Origin: Pasteurella sp049670895
Lineage (GTDB): Bacteria > Pseudomonadota > Gammaproteobacteria > Enterobacterales > Pasteurellaceae
Length of the DNA: 64,000 nt
Direction: 5' to 3' (one strand)
Assembly: GCF_049670895.1 (NCBI RefSeq)
Contig: NZ_CP187170.1
Both the position numbers and the translations under genes were made by a program. Under the pieces are notes generated by a model. That model searched no databases. It worked only from the letters and a program-made list of their open reading frames with translations, and was not told the DNA's origin. Within the stretch, counting starts at the first letter, position 1. Every line of letters starts with the position of its first letter. Positions 27,698-35,832 of this stretch are shown here, one piece after another.

Positions 27698-27804
27698 CCC
27701 CCGATGCCACTCATTTATAACGAGTGGCTTACTCTTTTTCTTCACAACAAGCGGTCACTTTCTCTCTAAATTTTACATTTTTTTAGAATAAAGTGACCCG
27801 TTGT
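27698..27804 (+). repeat. Junction repeat copy 7
   Basis: Exact ACAAGCGGTC. The stem has A-T at position 4 but an A-C mismatch at position 8 (GCCACTCATT). Ends CCCGTTGT. Confidence 0.87.
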
Positions 27805-27860
27805 AGTTAGGCTTATGGCAATACCAAACTAGCTACGCCATCTTCCAACCAAACGGACAA

Positions 27861-28490
27861 GTGCTTGCCTTGCTTAACCCACAAGGTAAAAAAGTTTGGG
27901 CGAAAGAAAAAAGCACCCTTTGGGGCTTACTGTTCCCAAATGACTATCGCAAAACCAGCCCGCTAGACCCACAGCTTTTATTTGCAGGGCAATATACTGA
28001 CCAAGAAAGTGGCTTAGCCTATAACCGCTTTCGGTATTATGACCCTGAGAGTGGGAATTATATTTCGAGTGACCCGATTGGGTTACAAGGTGGAGAACGA
28101 CCGTTTGGGTATGTGGGCAATCCGCTGGATTGGGTGGATTTGTTTGGGTTGGCTGGGTGTAAAGATGTTAAATTTAAACGCTGGAAACCTAGTGATGCAA
28201 TTGATAAACCATTACCGAATGGAGCTAATCCGTCTTGGAATACAGTTAGATCGCGATATTGGAAAAATAGATACCATGCAAGCCAAGGCACAGGAGAATT
28301 TTCAGCTTCTAATATGCAAAGAATGAAGAAAGGGAGAGCTCCATTAGATGCCAACGGTAACCCAATGGAATTACATCATCATATTCCTCAAAGGTATCAA
28401 CACCCAAATAGACATAGTCCTAATAATCTGAGAGAAGTAACGAGAGAGCAACACGCTTCCTTAGATCCATTTAGAAATTTAGGAGATTAA
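27861..28490 (+). CDS. Orphan Rhs-CT cassette 6: core end plus HNH nuclease tip (LHH type)
   Basis: Core homology begins just after the repeat (WQYQTSYAIFQPNGQ, nt 27816) and the first start is GTG 27861. Core runs to SDPIGLQGGERPFGYV and DLFGLAGC. The tip (about residues 100-209) has ANGNPMELHHHIPQRYQHP and NNLREVTREQHASLDPFR, a clear HNH/EndoVII pattern: HH catalytic motif, Asn, and a distal His in EQHASLDPFR. A related but truncated tip is at 56754. The linker has DL in place of DP. Confidence 0.8.
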   Translation: MLALLNPQGKKVWAKEKSTLWGLLFPNDYRKTSPLDPQLLFAGQYTDQESGLAYNRFRYYDPESGNYISSDPIGLQGGERPFGYVGNPLDWVDLFGLAGCKDVKFKRWKPSDAIDKPLPNGANPSWNTVRSRYWKNRYHASQGTGEFSASNMQRMKKGRAPLDANGNPMELHHHIPQRYQHPNRHSPNNLREVTREQHASLDPFRNLGD

Positions 28491-28492
28491 AA

Positions 28493-29077
28493 ATGAATAA
28501 TGCTTTATTAAAAATTAAAGAGTTTATTGAACATCAGATTACTCCAAAGGAGTTTGAAAGATTGATTTACAGTTCAGAGGGTTTAAAAGGTCTTATTGAG
28601 GAGTATGCTGATTATCAAGATTACATGAATGGTCTTTCTGCATATGAATATTTAACAACATTAAATTTCAGCAAAATTGAACATATAGTAAATGCAATTG
28701 ATATATTGGAAAAAATTCTAAATAAAAATAAAGTTTCTTATAAATCAGATGATTATTACCAAAAAAAATTTAATTTAGTCCTAGATGCTATTCCATCTTG
28801 GGTTCCCGATCATATTGATTTGATTAACAGCTTATATGAACAATACAAACCTAATAAAACTTCAGAATTTAAAAAAGTAATTTTAGATACTTTTATTTGT
28901 TACAATAAAAAACCCAAATGGCTTCAGTCACCTGATTGGATAATAAATGAAAACAATCAACCAATGATTTTTATTGAGCAAATTGATGTAAGTAAAATTT
29001 ATCATGATAAGACTTTTTTATACGTTTTCTTAGATAAAGAAAAAGATATGTATCACTTTTTAAGGCAATCGGCTTAA
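28493..29077 (+). CDS. Putative immunity protein for orphan cassette 6
   Basis: 194 residues, start 2 bp after the toxin stop, with TTAGGAG upstream. Mostly helical, Lys- and Ile-rich, with aromatic motifs WVPDHIDLINSLYEQY and KWLQSPDWIINENNQPMIFI. Family not recognised. Confidence 0.62.
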   Translation: MNNALLKIKEFIEHQITPKEFERLIYSSEGLKGLIEEYADYQDYMNGLSAYEYLTTLNFSKIEHIVNAIDILEKILNKNKVSYKSDDYYQKKFNLVLDAIPSWVPDHIDLINSLYEQYKPNKTSEFKKVILDTFICYNKKPKWLQSPDWIINENNQPMIFIEQIDVSKIYHDKTFLYVFLDKEKDMYHFLRQSA

Positions 29078-29101
29078 TACTAAACGAGTTATAGAAAGAG
29101 A

Positions 29102-29209
29102 CCCCCTGATGCCGCTCGTTTATAACGAGTGGCTTACTCTTTTTCTCCACAACAAGCGGTCACTTTCTCTCTAAATTTTGCACTTTTTTAGAATAAAGTG
29201 ACCCCTTGT
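29102..29209 (+). repeat. Junction repeat copy 8
   Basis: Exact ACAAGCGGTC; hairpin with G-U at position 4; TTTTTCTCC replaces TTTTTCTTC in the T-rich run. Ends ACCCCTTGT. Confidence 0.88.
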
Positions 29210-29301
29210 AGACGAACAAATACTCGCCCTGCTTAACCCACAAGGCAAAAAAGTTTGGGCGAAAGAAAAAAGCACCCTTTGGGGTTTGCTAGGGGGAAAC
29301 A
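29210..29301 (+). pseudogene. Very short Rhs core remnant between two junction repeats
   Basis: About 75 bp encode DEQILALLNPQGKKVWAKEK then STLWGLL, a piece of the Rhs core, ended by GGGGGAAACACC and the next repeat. No toxin or immunity gene remains. Confidence 0.83.
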
Positions 29302-29408
29302 CCCCGGATGCCGCTCGTTTATAACGAGTGGCTTACTCTTTTTCTTCACAACAAGCGGTCACTTTCTCTTTAAGTTTCGCACTTTTTTGGAATAAAGTGA
29401 CCCCTTGT
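29302..29408 (+). repeat. Junction repeat copy 9
   Basis: Exact ACAAGCGGTC; G-U stem; AAGTTTCGCAC in the spacer instead of AAATTTTGCAC. Leads into a PAAR-gene leader. Confidence 0.88.
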
Positions 29409-29549
29409 CGTCTCGAGTGATAACGCTAAATTATCTCTATTTCACCCCTCCCCTGCTCGTTAATTAACCATGTACTTTCCTCTTCATTCATCATAAACTA
29501 TGTCTTATTTTTATTGATATTTTCTGTCTTTACATAAAAGAGACAAGCT
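29409..29549 (+). promoter_or_regulatory. Conserved leader upstream of PAAR gene (copy B, diverged)
   Basis: Same leader as at 20329 but with more changes: the small hairpin is lost (GATAACGCTAAATTATC), and TTTTCTGTCTTTACATAAAAG replaces TTGACTTTCCTGACATAAAA. It precedes the PAAR gene that carries a nonsense mutation, so this unit seems to be decaying as a whole. Confidence 0.45.
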
Positions 29550-30662
29550 ATGGCAGATTCTCCCGACATCGTCCAGCGTATCACTCAACGCATCAATGCC
29601 TTTCCTCGCTCTACCATACAGCTTGGAGCACCGTGTGATGTCGTCATGCCTGCCGCTCGGGTCGGGGATACCATTAAACATAAAAGTTTTTTGGCTGCTT
29701 TAGCTGGGGCGGTTGTGGGAGCGATGGTCAGTGCCACACCCTATTTATTATGTGGGTTATTAGGTCCACTCGGTGTGGCAGTAAGGATTGCATTGACAAT
29801 TTCTGATTTAGTTGATGATAATCCCGAACCCAGTTGGGCAGAAAAAGCAGCCAAAGCAACATAAAATTTTCTCAATGATTGTTTTGATGCCCCTGATGGC
29901 ACGATTGCCATAGGAAATCCCTCCGTTTTAGCCAATGGAAAACCCATTGCAACAACACTAATTCCAAACGCCATTGCCTGTAATAACCACGACTTACAAA
30001 TGATTGCCGAAGGTAGTGAAAGTGCATTCGTTGCAGATAAAAATATTGCAAGAAAAGGCGATAAAACCACTTGTGGTGCAATTATCCAAACAGGTTCACC
30101 CAATGTCTTTATCGGTTTGGGGAAAGCTCAGGTTGCCAAGATTGCAGATGAATTTTCATTTGTTGAAAAAACGCTTTTAGTTGCGGTAGATATGGGATTC
30201 CCACTCTCGAAGAAAACAATGAAAAATGGGTTGGGGAAAATTAGGTTGGGGATCGATGAGTTTAGTAAGGGAATTAAAAAGTCTATTGTTAAATCTAAAA
30301 ATACTAAAGTGAAAGGTGGAGCATATAAAAATTTAGATTTTGACAACTCTCCTCATCCAACACTAAAAAATACAACTATGGAACAAAAGCATCATATGCC
30401 AAGTCAATCTGCAGGTAATAAAGGAACTAATGGTGGTGCATTAACAATGGAAACAAACGATCATAAACAAACAGCCTCTTTTGATAATATTGCTGGCTCT
30501 AAAGATTATAGGAATAAACAAAAAGGTTTAATTGCAAACGGAAAGTTTCAAGAAGCCTTTCAAATGGATGTTGATGATATTAGGCGAAAATTTGGAGACA
30601 AATATGATGATGGTATAGAGCAATTAACACAATGGTATAAAAAACAGGGTAAAATAAAGTAG
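29550..30662 (+). pseudogene. PAAR effector with nuclease tip, broken by an in-frame TAA
   Basis: Same PAAR subtype as 20470. After 104 codons the frame meets TAA at 29862-29864, where the intact gene has GAA (ATEDF). It then continues in the same frame through the PAAR domain (AIACNNH, KGDKTTC) to 30662. The tip (from about nt 30290) has MEQKHHMPSQSAGNKG, TMETNDHKQTASFDN and QMDVDDIRRKFGDKYDDG, an HNH-like nuclease with HH and DH motifs. The stop removes the PAAR domain from any full-length product. ATG 30000 could start a fragment with half a PAAR domain. Confidence 0.82.
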
Positions 30663-30670
30663 GAGAATAT

Positions 30671-31123
30671 ATGTTTATAATAAACTCTTTTGTAAATGTT
30701 GGTGATTTATATTTTGGAATGGATAGAGATTTCATAAATAAAAATATATTAAATAGTGTGAGATTTACTTCTAGCGAAAATGAAAACGTTTATACCTCAG
30801 AAAAATCTACTAATGATTTTTTTGACAACGGTATTGCGTTAGGATATATGAATAAAGACTTTAGGCTAAAATATATTCTGTTTACCGGTTGTTCTGTATA
30901 TTTTAATGGTAAAGATTTATCTGATATGAATTACTCAGATTGCTTAAAATATCTATCACAATTCGATAGAAATATTGAAGAAGAAGAATATGTAGGTTTT
31001 ATAAGCTACGAATTAGGGATTGCCATTTATGCTCCTAATGCTACAGAAGATCCTGATACTATGATTGAGTGTATTACAGTTGCAGAAAAAGGATACTTTG
31101 AAACAGAGAATGGGAAAGTATAA
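30671..31123 (+). CDS. Putative immunity protein for the broken PAAR effector
   Basis: 150 residues, 8 bp after the toxin stop, with TAGGAG upstream of ATG. Acidic overall, with NIEEEEYVGFISYELG in the second half. Family not recognised. The frame is intact although its toxin partner is broken, as expected if the immunity still protects against relatives. Confidence 0.62.
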   Translation: MFIINSFVNVGDLYFGMDRDFINKNILNSVRFTSSENENVYTSEKSTNDFFDNGIALGYMNKDFRLKYILFTGCSVYFNGKDLSDMNYSDCLKYLSQFDRNIEEEEYVGFISYELGIAIYAPNATEDPDTMIECITVAEKGYFETENGKV

Positions 31124-31124
31124 T

Positions 31125-31134
31125 ACAAGCGGTC
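31125..31134 (+). other. DNA uptake signal sequence (Apl type)
   Basis: Exact ACAAGCGGTC followed by AAATTCTCC, directly after the immunity stop and before the PAAR-less Rhs gene, the same place as at 22174. Confidence 0.8.
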
Positions 31135-31158
31135 AAATTCTCCACTTATTTTACAAAG

Positions 31159-34100
31159 ATGAAGCCTCATCACATCGTCCAAATCATCGCTCACACTGGG
31201 GCATATTTCACATTAAGAAATCTGCCTCCTTTCTCTTGTTCTTTTCCAAGCAATAGTTACATTCGTCGCTTTACCCCAGCCAAAGATAAAATCGTTCGTG
31301 GCGATCCCATCGATGTATTAAGCGGTCAAGTCGTTGAACAGCGAGTGGATTTCACCCTCGGGCAAACTATTCCCCTTTCCTTTATTCGCACTTGGGCAAG
31401 AAGCAAAGAAAACGATTTTGCCGATGGCTTATGTGGGCGTTATTGGGTCGATAATTTCTCAGAATATGCCGAAGTCTCAGATAATGGGCAACAGATTAAC
31501 ATCGCGACCTGTGAAGGCACTTATTTACGTTTTGCTCTGCCTCAGGGGGCAACGGGTGCGGTGAATCCTGACCATCCCGACTATACGCTGATTCGCCACC
31601 GAGACTATCTTGAGTTATTCCATCGTGAAACGCAACTTGCCAAACTTTTCTATTTTTCTGAAGTGCCTCAACTCAATCCAGATGATGAGCCAAGCGGTAC
31701 AGAGACAAACGCCGATGCCGATTTCACCTATCCACCGCTAACCGATGGTCGTTACTTAATTTCCGCTTGGTTAGATACGTTTGATAATGCCGTACAGTTT
31801 CATTATAACGAACACTCGTGGTTGGAAGCGGTTTCACATACCGACGGCATTCTTCTCACCCTGAGCTACCAAGACGAGTGGCTACACCAAATTACTCGTA
31901 TCGATAACGGACAACAGGAAGTATTGGTAACCTATCAGCAAAATGAGCAAGGGGCGTTAGTGGAAAGCGATGCCTTGCTCGACTTCCATTTATTCTATGA
32001 CTATGACGATAATTTTAATCTTACCCGTTGGGCAGATAACGATAAAACTTGGGTTACCTATGAATATGACCCACAAGGGCGAGTGATTCACAGTATTGGG
32101 GCTGAAGGATTTTACCCTGTTTGGTTTCGTTATGAAGAGCATCGCACCACGGTGCTAGACAGCCAACAACGTGCCACCGTCTATGACTATGACAGTCATC
32201 TCATGAAACCCCTCACCATTACCTCACCGAGTGGGGCGAAAACGCAGTTTAAATACGACCGTTATGGCAATCTCCTTACACAAACCTTCCCAGATGGCAA
32301 ACAAGTCACCTTTGACTACCTTGAACAAACAGGGTTAGTCACCTGCTTTACCGATACCGCAGGCAATCAATGGCATTATGACTATGATGAAAACGAGCAG
32401 CTGTGCAAACTGACTGACCCACTCGGGCGAGTTTGGACAAAAACAGAACAGCGTTCGCTGGCAAAAAACAGCGAAAATCCGACCGCATGTATCACCTTAT
32501 TCACCGCCCCTGATGGCACCACGACAGAGTTTGTGCGTAATCAATATGGTTTATTAACCGAGGTAAAAAGCACCTTCGGTAAACAGCAACACGCCGAGCA
32601 TTTTCACTACGACCCAAGGCATCGCCTTGTGGAAAGTCAGGATGCTGAACAACGCCGTATTCAGTTAAGCTATGACAATCAAGACCGTCTCACTCGCTTT
32701 ACCAATGCACGAGGGCACCAATGGCAGTATGGCTACACGCCACAGCATAAACTGACACGCATTGCCCGACCAAACCAAAGCGAAGAAAAGCAACAATATG
32801 ACCGACACGGTAACCTGATTCGTTATACCGATGCCAATGGGGTGGATTGGCAGTTAAACTACGGGGCGTTTGACTTGCTCATCGAGAAAATCGATGGTGA
32901 AGGCAACCGTTGGCGATATGATTATGACAAAGACAGTCTACACCTAAGCCAAGTCACTAACCCGAAAGGTGAAACCTACCGCTACACCTTCAACGAAAGC
33001 GGGCAAGTGGTAGAAGAAATCGATTTTGCCAATCATCGTTGGCGTTATACCTATAACGACAATGGCACCTTAAGCACGCTCACGGATGGCGAAGGCAATG
33101 TAAACCATTATGAATACGACAGTGCTAACCATCTCATTCGCCTGATGACGGCAGATGATACCTTTGTCTACCACTATGACAAGGTGGGACGAGTGACTGC
33201 CATTCAAAGCCTACAGGGTGAGTTGCAGTTTGAATACGACCTCAAAGACCGCATTATCAAAGAAGTGCAAAACGTGGGTGAAATCCACCGCACTTATGAT
33301 GATGAAACCCAAACCCTGACTCGCACCTTATTCATTAAAGACGAGCAAGGGCAACTTAACACCACCTCACCGATTATCACCACCTTCAAATACAACGCTG
33401 TGGGTGAGTTGATTCAATTGGATTTACCGGCTCACGCAAGCCATAACGAAACAAATCACCACAATACAACGGGTCAAAAAAACGCATTATTTTTCCAATA
33501 CGACCAAAACGGCAATGAAATCCACCGCTACTCTCCTCAAGGGTTTATACTCAACCAACGTTTTGATGAGATGGATTGCTTGATTCAACAGCGAGCGGGT
33601 TGGGAGCCGAGTGCTTTTTTTGATAAACACGAACTGCGTGCCACAGGGATTGATGCCCCAAGTTTTGCCGAAGTCAACCAACGCTATGGCTACGATAAGG
33701 CTTTAAACACGATTGAAACCAAAGACAAAGGCGAGCAACGTTATTTTACCCTCAATAAAAACAACCAAATCACTCAGGTTCACAATCAAAATCATGAGCA
33801 GGAGCGTTATGGTTATGATGAGTGTGGTTACTTAACCCAACAGGCTCAGGGCTTATCCCTTGGATTTGGGATTAAGGAAGAAGAACGTCATGTTCGACAC
33901 CAAGATATTTACCAACAAGGGCATCAACTCAACCGCCTTAACGACAACCATTATCGCTACGACAAAGCTGGCAGATTAACCGAAAAAACCGAAATCCGAG
34001 ACGGTTTTCGCAAACAAACCACCTACTTCCGCTGGAATGCGAATAATCAACTCACGGGCATAACCAACAATCAAGGTGAAGTGTGGTATTATCAATACGA

Positions 34101-35016
34101 TGCCCTTGGGCGACGCATTTCAAAAGCATGTCCACAACAGCAGCTGAGAATCACCTACCTGTGGGACGGCGACCAACTGGCTTACACCCAAACCGTTAAA
34201 CAAGACAAACTGGTAAGCCAACGCCACAGCGTGTTTCACGGCTGGCAACTCATCGCCCAACAAGACCGTTATCAGCAAAGCCAACAAACCCTAGACGGCA
34301 ATAAAACTGAATGGAAGCATGAAACCCACTATGCCATCACTCAACCCAATGGCAAAGTGCTTGCCTTGCTCAACCAACAAGGCAAACTGAAATGGAAAGA
34401 CGAAAAGCGAAGCGTATGGGGATTACTGTTCCCAAATGATTATCGCAAAACCAGCCCGCTAGACCCACAGCTTTTATTCGCAGGGCAATATTCCGACCAA
34501 GAAAGTGGCTTAGCCTATAACCGCTTTCGGTATTATGAGCCAGAGAGTGGGAATTATATCAGCTCAGATCCGATTGGGTTGAATGGTGGAGAACAGCCTT
34601 ATCGTTACACTCAAAATACGATGGATTGGGCTGATCCGTTTGGCTTATCCAGTTGCCAACTGAGCAAAGCGATGGAAAATGCTGGCATAGTGAGACCAAA
34701 ACACTCAGCCGCACATCATATTGTCCCCGAAACAGCAACAAGTGCAGAACCAGCCAGAAAAATTCTTAAAAAACACGACATTGATATTAATTCAGAATTC
34801 AATGGAGTGTTTTTACCTAGCCGAGCCAATACCGACAACTTACCTGGCATTTTACATAATGGCAGACACCCTAATGAATATATCAATGCGATAAATGCTC
34901 GAATTAAAAAGGCTGATCAATTAGGTGGTAGAGCAGCTATTATTGAAGAACTAGATAATATTAGAACGATTTTAACTAATGCCCCAAGAAACAGTAATTG
35001 GAGAACCGTACTATGA
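31159..35016 (+). CDS. rhs: Rhs effector core lacking PAAR, AHH-family nuclease tip
   Basis: 1285 residues from MKPHHIVQIIAHTGAY; no prePAAR, membrane helices or PAAR. The Rhs cocoon starts at VRGDPIDVLSGQ (about residue 47), passes many YD repeats, and ends SDPIGLNGGEQPYRYT then DPFGLSSC. The tip (about residues 1165-1285) shows SAAHHIVPETATSAEPARK near residue 1185, then DINSEFNGVFLP and GILHNGRHPNEYI. This is the full AHH signature of the HNH/EndoVII superfamily. It follows a PAAR-toxin pseudogene and its immunity gene, so delivery may depend on another PAAR or on recombination. Closely related AHH tips are at 54008 and 57747. Confidence 0.9.
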   Translation: MKPHHIVQIIAHTGAYFTLRNLPPFSCSFPSNSYIRRFTPAKDKIVRGDPIDVLSGQVVEQRVDFTLGQTIPLSFIRTWARSKENDFADGLCGRYWVDNFSEYAEVSDNGQQINIATCEGTYLRFALPQGATGAVNPDHPDYTLIRHRDYLELFHRETQLAKLFYFSEVPQLNPDDEPSGTETNADADFTYPPLTDGRYLISAWLDTFDNAVQFHYNEHSWLEAVSHTDGILLTLSYQDEWLHQITRIDNGQQEVLVTYQQNEQGALVESDALLDFHLFYDYDDNFNLTRWADNDKTWVTYEYDPQGRVIHSIGAEGFYPVWFRYEEHRTTVLDSQQRATVYDYDSHLMKPLTITSPSGAKTQFKYDRYGNLLTQTFPDGKQVTFDYLEQTGLVTCFTDTAGNQWHYDYDENEQLCKLTDPLGRVWTKTEQRSLAKNSENPTACITLFTAPDGTTTEFVRNQYGLLTEVKSTFGKQQHAEHFHYDPRHRLVESQDAEQRRIQLSYDNQDRLTRFTNARGHQWQYGYTPQHKLTRIARPNQSEEKQQYDRHGNLIRYTDANGVDWQLNYGAFDLLIEKIDGEGNRWRYDYDKDSLHLSQVTNPKGETYRYTFNESGQVVEEIDFANHRWRYTYNDNGTLSTLTDGEGNVNHYEYDSANHLIRLMTADDTFVYHYDKVGRVTAIQSLQGELQFEYDLKDRIIKEVQNVGEIHRTYDDETQTLTRTLFIKDEQGQLNTTSPIITTFKYNAVGELIQLDLPAHASHNETNHHNTTGQKNALFFQYDQNGNEIHRYSPQGFILNQRFDEMDCLIQQRAGWEPSAFFDKHELRATGIDAPSFAEVNQRYGYDKALNTIETKDKGEQRYFTLNKNNQITQVHNQNHEQERYGYDECGYLTQQAQGLSLGFGIKEEERHVRHQDIYQQGHQLNRLNDNHYRYDKAGRLTEKTEIRDGFRKQTTYFRWNANNQLTGITNNQGEVWYYQYDALGRRISKACPQQQLRITYLWDGDQLAYTQTVKQDKLVSQRHSVFHGWQLIAQQDRYQQSQQTLDGNKTEWKHETHYAITQPNGKVLALLNQQGKLKWKDEKRSVWGLLFPNDYRKTSPLDPQLLFAGQYSDQESGLAYNRFRYYEPESGNYISSDPIGLNGGEQPYRYTQNTMDWADPFGLSSCQLSKAMENAGIVRPKHSAAHHIVPETATSAEPARKILKKHDIDINSEFNGVFLPSRANTDNLPGILHNGRHPNEYINAINARIKKADQLGGRAAIIEELDNIRTILTNAPRNSNWRTVL

Positions 35017-35579
35017 CAAAAATATATCAATTAGCCTCTAGTTATGGCGATATTTGTTTTTTTATAGAAGACTGTCCTGAGGAACAAGACAGTATTCTGA
35101 ATATTGCGATGGATAGAGAATGGCAGCCTTTTGAAGATTATAATCCGATTACTTTGGAACTGCATCGAAGTGATACAGGCAAAAAAAATTATCAGTTTGA
35201 TTTTAGTGGATCACTCAACCCTTTTTTAGTGTTTAGTGAAAAAGCTCAAAAAGCCTTAGAGCCCATTTTAGCCCCTAGAGGGCAATTTTTAGAGGTTATA
35301 ACAGACAGTAAACGCAAGAAATTTATTGGCTATTACCCCACCAATGTTTACCCGAAAGGGATATTGGATTTAGAGCATTCGGACTATATTGAATATCCGA
35401 ATGGACTTTTGGTTCGTAAAGCAGTACTTATTAAAGAAAAAATCCCTGATGAATATCTCTTTACTATTGAAGAGGATACGTCAATAGTTTTTGTTACTGA
35501 AAAATTTAAACAATTAGTGGAAGAGCATGAGCTTATTGGGTTTAAATTTTCCGATTACAATGAAATCGTGGTGAGATAA
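35013..35579 (+). CDS. Imm11/DUF1629-like immunity protein for the AHH tip
   Basis: 188 residues from ATG 35013, overlapping the toxin stop as ATGA. The layout (DFSGSLNPFLVFSEKAQKAL, a central ILDLEHSDYIEYP, and a C-terminal VFVTEKFKQLVEEHELIGFK) fits Imm11/DUF1629-type immunity proteins. Homologues follow both other AHH tips in the window, which supports the pairing. Confidence 0.7.
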   Translation: MTKIYQLASSYGDICFFIEDCPEEQDSILNIAMDREWQPFEDYNPITLELHRSDTGKKNYQFDFSGSLNPFLVFSEKAQKALEPILAPRGQFLEVITDSKRKKFIGYYPTNVYPKGILDLEHSDYIEYPNGLLVRKAVLIKEKIPDEYLFTIEEDTSIVFVTEKFKQLVEEHELIGFKFSDYNEIVVR

Positions 35580-35583
35580 TACG

Positions 35584-35691
35584 CCCCCTGATGCCGCTCG
35601 TTTATAACGAGTGGCTTACTTTTTTTCTTCACAGAAAGTGGTCACTTTCTCTTTAAATTTTGCACTTTTTTAGAATAAAGTGACCCCTTGT
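35584..35691 (+). repeat. Junction repeat copy 10
   Basis: G-U stem, TTACTTTTTTTC run, USS arm degenerate (GAAAGTGGTC). Leads into a PAAR-gene leader. Confidence 0.88.
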
Positions 35692-35832
35692 CGTCTCGAG
35701 TGATGATGCGAAATCATCTCTATGCCAAACCCTCCCGGCTCATTAATTAGCCATGTACTTTTATCTCCATTCATCATAAACTATGTCTTATTTTTATTGA
35801 TATTGACTTTCCTGACATAAAAAAGACAGGCT
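35692..35832 (+). promoter_or_regulatory. Conserved leader upstream of PAAR-Rhs gene (copy C)
   Basis: Same leader as at 20329 with the GATGAT-GCGAA-ATCATC hairpin intact. Small differences (ATGCCAAACCCTCCCGG) are shared only with the leader at 59473. Confidence 0.5.
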
